A DNA stretch of 22,784 bases, from positions 1 to 22,784 of the forward strand of contig JBDHRG010000040.1 in the NCBI GenBank assembly GCA_039807445.1, read 5' to 3'. This document shows positions 19,027 to 22,784 of this stretch, piece by piece (positions within the stretch are counted from its first letter, which is position 1; each line of letters opens with the position of its first letter). Made by a program: the position numbers and the translations under genes. The notes beneath the pieces were generated by a model. The model saw only the letters and a program-made list of their open reading frames with translations, did not search any database and had not been told where the DNA came from. Origin of the DNA: JBDHRG01 sp039807445. Lineage in GTDB: Bacteria; Pseudomonadota; Gammaproteobacteria; Competibacterales; Competibacteraceae.

Positions 19027-19265
19027 GGCTTGAATGTCCTGTCAGGAAAAGCGTTGTGAATGGTGAGCTTGTCCTCAAGCGTGACGACCCGCAATATTCG
19101 TCCGCCAAACTCAGGAATTTCACCCCAGAACCGGAATCGGTTGTTTTCCTGTGGCTCCGATCGCAGCGGGCTTTCAATGACCCGGATACACCATTCCTTG
19201 TCAAGATAGGGGCGTTTACGTAAAACTTCGTTTTCGAAGTAATCCGTGAATTTGTAAGGTTTCAT
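19023..19265 (-). CDS. small protein of a DUF4258-like/DUF2283 pair
   Basis: An 80-residue protein, MKPYKFTDYFENEVLRKRPY followed by LDKEWCIRVIESP, with FRFWGEIPEFGGRILRVVTL near the C-terminus and ending FPDRTFKP. The layout (short helix with basic residues, then beta strands with a W/R-rich segment) resembles the DUF4258-type proteins that pair with DUF2283, though I cannot confirm the family by eye. The ribosome-binding site before the ATG at 19265 is weak. Base composition is visibly lower in G+C than both flanks. A toxin-like role is an inference from the pairing only. Confidence 0.75.
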   Translation of the reverse strand: MKPYKFTDYFENEVLRKRPYLDKEWCIRVIESPLRSEPQENNRFRFWGEIPEFGGRILRVVTLEDKLTIHNAFPDRTFKP

Positions 19266-19648
19266 TGCTCAAAAGAACATCTTTTCAACTCGATGCCATG
19301 GGCGTTGAAAATGGCGACATGTTTCGTCTGATCAGGCAGCCTAGACCACGAGCGTTCGGGCAACAAGGATGCTCTTCGCCGCGATGGCGCCTGCCCGCCC
19401 GCGCGGCTTTGCTGCCATCGCCTGCATGGTTGCGAACAAGCGTTTCCTGGAGCGCGCAGACCGAATCGTGATCGTGCTGACCGTCGCAGTCGGGCTACGG
19501 GCCGGGGTCGCTCGCCGGCCGACTGATGCGCACGCGCTGCGCGCGGCGGGCTGGGCCGGGGCCGGGCTCGTGCCCGGGGCGCTGCGGCTGGGCGGAGCAA
19601 GTAGCACGCGCTTCAATCGGCTCCGGGCTGCGTTTACACTCGCCGGCC
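19266..19648. other. 383-base region without a supported gene
   Basis: Frames here are open on both strands but give arginine/alanine-rich sequences with no recognisable family and no convincing ribosome-binding site. In many proteobacteria lptM and lysA lie just upstream of dapF; neither is present. The composition changes from A+T-richer near 19266-19350 to the G+C-rich background further on, so the boundary of the acquired DUF2283 segment probably lies there. Confidence 0.6.
19612..19640 (+). promoter_or_regulatory. weak candidate promoter for dapF
   Basis: TACACT at 19635-19640 is a 4-of-6 match to the -10 element, with TTCAAT 17 bases upstream (3 of 6 for -35). Transcription would begin almost at the dapF ATG (19649), and no Shine-Dalgarno sequence precedes that ATG, so a leaderless or nearly leaderless message is possible. 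Weak evidence. Confidence 0.3.
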
Positions 19649-20497
19649 ATGAACACGCTGCGTTTCACCAAGATGCACGGGCTGGGCAACGACTTCGTCG
19701 TCTTCGACGGGGTGCGCCAGCGGGTCGAGCTGAGCTCGGAGCAGGTGCGCCGCATCGCCGACCGCCATTTCGGCATCGGCTGCGACCAGCTGCTGCTGGT
19801 CGAGCCAGCGACGCGTCCGGATGTCGACTTCCGCTACCGGATCTTCAACGCCGACGGCGGCGAGGTCGAGCAGTGCGGCAACGGCGCGCGCTGCTTCGCG
19901 CGCTTCGTCCGCGACCAGGGCCTGAGCGACAAGGACACGATCGCCGTCGAGACCCAGGGCGGCGTGATCGTGCTGAAGGTCGAGACCGACGGCGACGTCA
20001 CCGTCGACATGGGCGTGCCGCGGCTCGAGCCGGCCGAGATCCCGTTCGATGCCGAGCGCCGCGCCGCGTGCTACCCGCTGCGCGTCGCGCTGCCCGACGG
20101 CGGCGAGCGGCTGCTCGAGGTCGGTGCGGTGTCGATGGGCAACCCGCACCTGGTGTGGCGCGTGCCCGCGGTGGTCGACGCGCCGGTCGAGACGCTAGGG
20201 CCCCTGCTCGAATCGCACCCGCGCTTCCCGCGGCGGGTCAACGCCGGTTTCATGGAAGTCGTCGCGCCCGATCACATCCGCCTGCGCGTCTACGAGCGCG
20301 GCGCCGGCGAGACGCTGGCCTGCGGCACCGGCGCCTGCGCCGCGGTGGTCGCCGGCCGCGTGCAGGGCTGGCTCGGGCCGCGCGTGCGCGTCGACCTGCC
20401 CGGTGGGCGCCTGCGCATCCGCTGGGACGGCGAAGACAGCGCCGTGCTGATGACCGGCCCGGCGACGCGCGTGTTCGAAGGGAGCCTGGTCCTGTGA
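19649..20497 (+). CDS. dapF: diaminopimelate epimerase
   Basis: It converts LL- to meso-diaminopimelate for peptidoglycan and lysine synthesis, in the cytosol and without a cofactor. The 282-residue product begins MNTLRFTKMHGLGNDFVVFD, the family hallmark. The two catalytic cysteines are in EQCGNGARC (C76) and ACGTGACA (C225). The length is normal (E. coli 274). The ATG at 19649 is set by homology because there is no clear ribosome-binding site; a longer in-frame start at 19526 adds an arginine-rich, unlikely extension. The next gene overlaps by GTGA, forming the known dapF-DUF484-xerC operon. Confidence 0.96.
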   Translation: MNTLRFTKMHGLGNDFVVFDGVRQRVELSSEQVRRIADRHFGIGCDQLLLVEPATRPDVDFRYRIFNADGGEVEQCGNGARCFARFVRDQGLSDKDTIAVETQGGVIVLKVETDGDVTVDMGVPRLEPAEIPFDAERRAACYPLRVALPDGGERLLEVGAVSMGNPHLVWRVPAVVDAPVETLGPLLESHPRFPRRVNAGFMEVVAPDHIRLRVYERGAGETLACGTGACAAVVAGRVQGWLGPRVRVDLPGGRLRIRWDGEDSAVLMTGPATRVFEGSLVL

Positions 20498-21180
20498 CCG
20501 ACCTTGCCAGCGCCCTGCCCGAGGACGGGCAGGAAGCCGCCGCCGCGCGCTACCTCGCGGCGCACCCCGAATTTTTCGAACGCCATCTCGAGCTGCTCGA
20601 CACCTTGCGTGTGCCGCACCCGGTGCGCGGCGCGGTATCGCTGCTCGAGCGCCAGCTCGAGCGGCTGCGCGAGCAGAACGGGCAGCACCGCCAGCGCCTG
20701 GCGCAACTGGTCGAGGTCGCGCGCAGCAACGAGCGGCTGGCAGCGCGGATGCAGGCGCTGGCGCTGGGGCTGCTCGAGGCGCGCGGGCTCGACGAGCGCA
20801 CCGCCGCGATCGTCGGGCTGATGCGCGACGAGTTCGGCGCCGACGCCAGCGGGCTGAAGCTGGTCGCGCGCCCGCGCGAACAGAGCCGCAGCGTCGGCGT
20901 GTTCGTCGCGGCGGCCGCCTTCGAGCGCTACCACCGCCATCTGGCCGGCAAGCCGCCGCAGTGCGGCGTGATCACCGACGAGTGGGCGCGCGACCTGTTC
21001 GATCTGCCCGAGATCGGTTCGGCGGCGCTGCTGCCGCTGCGCGGCGCCGGCTGGGAAGGCCTGCTCGCGATCGGCAGCCACGACGAACGGCGCTTCGGCC
21101 CCGGCCTCGGCACGCTGTTCCTGGGCCGCATCGCCGAGCTCGTGACCGGCGCGCTCGACCCCTACCTCGGCGCTCCGTGA
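20494..21180 (+). CDS. DUF484 family protein (GAF-like)
   Basis: A 228-residue protein starting at a GTG that overlaps the dapF stop (GTGA). The N-terminal part carries the DUF484 signature (YLAAHPEFFERHLELLDTLR then PHPVRGAVSLLERQLERLRE), which includes a coiled coil. A GAF-like domain follows from about residue 90 to the end. DUF484 genes sit between dapF and xerC in many proteobacteria, but their function is unknown. Its own stop overlaps the xerC GTG start, so the three genes are translationally coupled. Confidence 0.93.
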   Translation: MTDLASALPEDGQEAAAARYLAAHPEFFERHLELLDTLRVPHPVRGAVSLLERQLERLREQNGQHRQRLAQLVEVARSNERLAARMQALALGLLEARGLDERTAAIVGLMRDEFGADASGLKLVARPREQSRSVGVFVAAAAFERYHRHLAGKPPQCGVITDEWARDLFDLPEIGSAALLPLRGAGWEGLLAIGSHDERRFGPGLGTLFLGRIAELVTGALDPYLGAP

Positions 21181-22085
21181 TCGACCCTCGCGTCGCGCGC
21201 TACCTCGAGCAGCTCGACACCGAGCGGCGCCTGTCGCCGCATTCGCTGGCCGCCTACCGCCGCGACCTCGATGCCTTCGCCGCCTTCCTCGCCAGGCGCG
21301 GCGTCGATTGGGCTGCGGCCGACGCGGCGCTGGTGCGCGCCTTCGTCGCCGAACAGCACCGCAAGGGTCTGGGCGGGCGCAGCCTGCAGCGGCGACTGTC
21401 GGCGCTGCGCGGCGCGTACCGCTTCCTCGAGCGCGAGGGCGAAGTCGCGCTGAACCCGGCGCAGCTGGTGCAGGCGCCCAAGGCGGCGCGCAAGCTGCCG
21501 CACGTGCTCGACGTCGACCAGGCGGCGCAGCTCGCCGGGGCGCCGGCCGAGGGGCCGCTCGAGATGCGCGACCGGGCGATGGTCGAGCTGCTCTATTCCT
21601 CGGGGATGCGCCTGTCGGAACTGGTCGGGCTGGATCTGGGAGCGCTCGAGCTCGCTGCCGGCGAAGCGCGCGTGCTCGGCAAGGGGGGCAAGGCGCGCCT
21701 GTTGCCGGTCGGCCGCCAGGCGCGCGCGGCGCTCGAAGCCTGGCTCGCGGCGCGTGCCGGGCTCGCCGTGCCGGGCGAGACGGCGGTGTTCGTCAACCAC
21801 CGGGGTACGCGGCTCACGCCGCGCGCGGTGCAGCAACGTCTCGAGCGCTGGGCGCTGAAGCACGGCGCGAGCACCCACCTGCATCCGCACCTGTTGCGCC
21901 ATTCCTTCGCCAGCCACCTGCTCGAGTCGAGCGGCGATCTGCGCGCGGTGCAGGAGCTGCTCGGCCACAGCGACATCGCCACGACGCAGGTCTACACGCA
22001 CCTGGATTTCCAGCACCTCGCACGGGTTTACGACGCCGCGCATCCGCGGGCACGACGCAAGAGGGCAAGGGACGATGAGGGATGA
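21177..22085 (+). CDS. xerC: tyrosine recombinase XerC
   Basis: With XerD it resolves chromosome dimers at dif during cell division. The 302-residue product has the SAM-like N-terminal domain (YLEQLDTERRLSPHSLAAYR) and the catalytic domain with R145 (SSGMRLSEL), LGKGGKARLLP, HPHLLRHSFASHLL, LGHSDIATTQ and the nucleophile Y273 (VYTHLD). All catalytic residues are in place. The GTG start at 21177 overlaps the DUF484 stop. The last codons (DDEG and stop) lie in a heptamer-based repeat, so the C-terminal tail may have been altered by that repeat. Confidence 0.95.
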   Translation: MIDPRVARYLEQLDTERRLSPHSLAAYRRDLDAFAAFLARRGVDWAAADAALVRAFVAEQHRKGLGGRSLQRRLSALRGAYRFLEREGEVALNPAQLVQAPKAARKLPHVLDVDQAAQLAGAPAEGPLEMRDRAMVELLYSSGMRLSELVGLDLGALELAAGEARVLGKGGKARLLPVGRQARAALEAWLAARAGLAVPGETAVFVNHRGTRLTPRAVQQRLERWALKHGASTHLHPHLLRHSFASHLLESSGDLRAVQELLGHSDIATTQVYTHLDFQHLARVYDAAHPRARRKRARDDEG

Positions 22086-22135
22086 GGGATGAGGAATGGG
22101 GAAAATGCCTTGTCCCTCATTCCCCATCCCTCATC
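22074..22135. repeat. heptamer repeat forming an imperfect inverted repeat at the xerC 3' end
   Basis: Three direct copies of GATGAGG (22074-22094) are followed by AATGGGG. After about 11 bases comes the near reverse complement CCCTCATTCCCCATCCCTCATC (22114-22135). The left arm 22081-22102 pairs with it at 19 of 22 positions. The unit starts within xerC and includes its stop codon. It may act as a transcription terminator or be a dispersed repeat family of the host. Confidence 0.8.
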
Positions 22136-22151
22136 GGTTTGCTCCGAGAGA

Positions 22152-22200
22152 CCCCGTACTTTGAGTGCGGGGAGGAAAGGAGCGCAGCCGACAGGCTGCG
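22152..22200 (+). repeat. two hairpins resembling an IS605-type end, upstream of tnpB
   Basis: CCCCGTACT-TTG-AGTGCGGGG (22152-22172, with one G.T pair) is followed by AGG, which resembles the right-end hairpin of IS605-like tnpB elements. A second perfect hairpin, CGCAGCC-GACA-GGCTGCG (22183-22200), follows at once. Their position before a tnpB on the same strand suggests either the left end of this element or the end of an earlier element. Sequence alone cannot decide. Confidence 0.5.
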
Positions 22201-22268
22201 GCTTCTGCGGTTGCGGGGTGTGGTGTGCGGGCAGGTAGCATTTACACGATCCGGGTGTATGGTGTGGC

Positions 22269-22784
22269 ATTGACATCAAGCGCGCCTACCGATTCCGGTT
22301 CTACCCGACGCCCGAGCAGGCCGACCAACTTGCGCGGACGTTCGGCTGCGCGCGCCACGTCTACAACCACATGCTGCGCCTGCGCACCGACGCCTGGTTC
22401 AAGCACCAGAGCCGCGTCGGCTATCACGCGACCTCCGCTGCGCTGACGGCGTTGAAAAAGCAACCCGAACGCGCCTGGCTGAACGCGGTGTCGTCGGTGC
22501 CGTTGCAGCAGGCGCTGCGCCACCTGAACACAGCCTTCGCCAACTTCTTCGCCAGGCGGGCCGGGTATCCCGCCTTCAAGCGCAAGGACGACCCGCAGTC
22601 GGCCGAGTACACGACGAGCGCCTTCAAGTGGGACGGCCAGGTGCTGCGGCTGGCGAAGATGGACGCGCCGCTGGCGATTCGCTTCTCGCGCACGATCCCG
22701 CGCGCGGCCAGGGTCACGACCGTGACCGTCTCGCGCGACACCGCCGGCCGATACTTCGTCTCGATGCTCTGCGACGACGCGGTG
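22269..22784 (+). CDS. tnpB: TnpB, IS200/IS605-family RNA-guided endonuclease (3' truncated by window)
   Basis: The open frame gives a clear TnpB N-terminus: IKRAYRFRFYPTPEQ, then FGCARHVYNHMLRLRTDAWF, LTALKKQPERAWLNAVSSVP with LQQALRHLN after it, and FFARRAGYPAFKRK. About 170 residues are present; the RuvC catalytic part would lie beyond the window. No ATG, GTG or TTG occurs in frame between the upstream stop (22236-22238) and the conserved start; the codon at the expected initiator position is ATT (22269-22271). Either a rare ATT start is used or the start has been lost. The first in-frame ATG, 22371, would drop the conserved N-terminus. No tnpA is seen upstream. Confidence 0.85.
   Translation, partial: MDIKRAYRFRFYPTPEQADQLARTFGCARHVYNHMLRLRTDAWFKHQSRVGYHATSAALTALKKQPERAWLNAVSSVPLQQALRHLNTAFANFFARRAGYPAFKRKDDPQSAEYTTSAFKWDGQVLRLAKMDAPLAIRFSRTIPRAARVTTVTVSRDTAGRYFVSMLCDDAV

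Noticed and set aside
19262..19600. Minus-strand ORF between dapF and the DUF4258-like gene
   Set aside because: Low-complexity Arg/Ala/Pro composition, no ribosome-binding site and no recognisable family.

Overview
The window looks like chromosomal DNA of a high-GC proteobacterium, most likely a betaproteobacterium. The evidence is dense coding with G/C-rich third positions, the gene orders prfB-lysS and dapF-DUF484-xerC, GTG starts, and ATGA/GTGA overlaps. A Rhodocyclales-type host (Azoarcus/Thauera-like) is a guess from gene content, not a demonstrated placement.

Layout. (1) 1-3793, minus strand: prfB (with its programmed +1 frameshift), lysS, a PilZ-domain protein and the start of one more coupled gene that leaves the window. 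(2) 3849-7117, minus strand: a low-specificity threonine aldolase with a hairpin terminator, a PagL-like lipid A deacylase, an EamA-family transporter with a palindromic operator-like site upstream, and a dodecin. (3) 7494-9781, plus strand: ABC ATPase and ABC-2 permease, separated by a 5'-damaged higA-type antitoxin remnant. (4) 10019-11236: a patatin-like lipoprotein. (5) about 11371-13050: an IS200/IS605-like element with no transposase, carrying an omega-RNA (HEARO) region and an intact-looking iscB, inserted immediately before a DUF6489 gene. (6) 13348-18763, plus strand: a signalling cluster made of a REC-only response regulator, a membrane PAS/degenerate-kinase protein fused to a DEDDh exonuclease, a small two-helix membrane protein, and an SLC5-STAC-histidine kinase. 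(7) 18808-19265, minus strand: an A+T-richer overlapping pair of small genes (DUF4258-like/DUF2283). (8) 19649-22085, plus strand: dapF, DUF484, xerC. (9) 22081-22784: a heptamer-based inverted repeat, IS605-like hairpins and the N-terminal part of a tnpB with no normal start codon, cut by the window end.

How the genes work together. The two housekeeping blocks are conventional (translation; diaminopimelate plus chromosome-dimer resolution). Two items stand out. One is the complete omega-RNA/IscB locus, whose two end hairpins match and whose empty site can be proposed. The other is the signalling cluster, in which a transporter-like histidine kinase and a lone receiver flank a membrane-bound sensor carrying a complete set of DnaQ-type catalytic residues. 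The native role of that exonuclease fusion cannot be read from sequence and is the best candidate here for an undescribed system.
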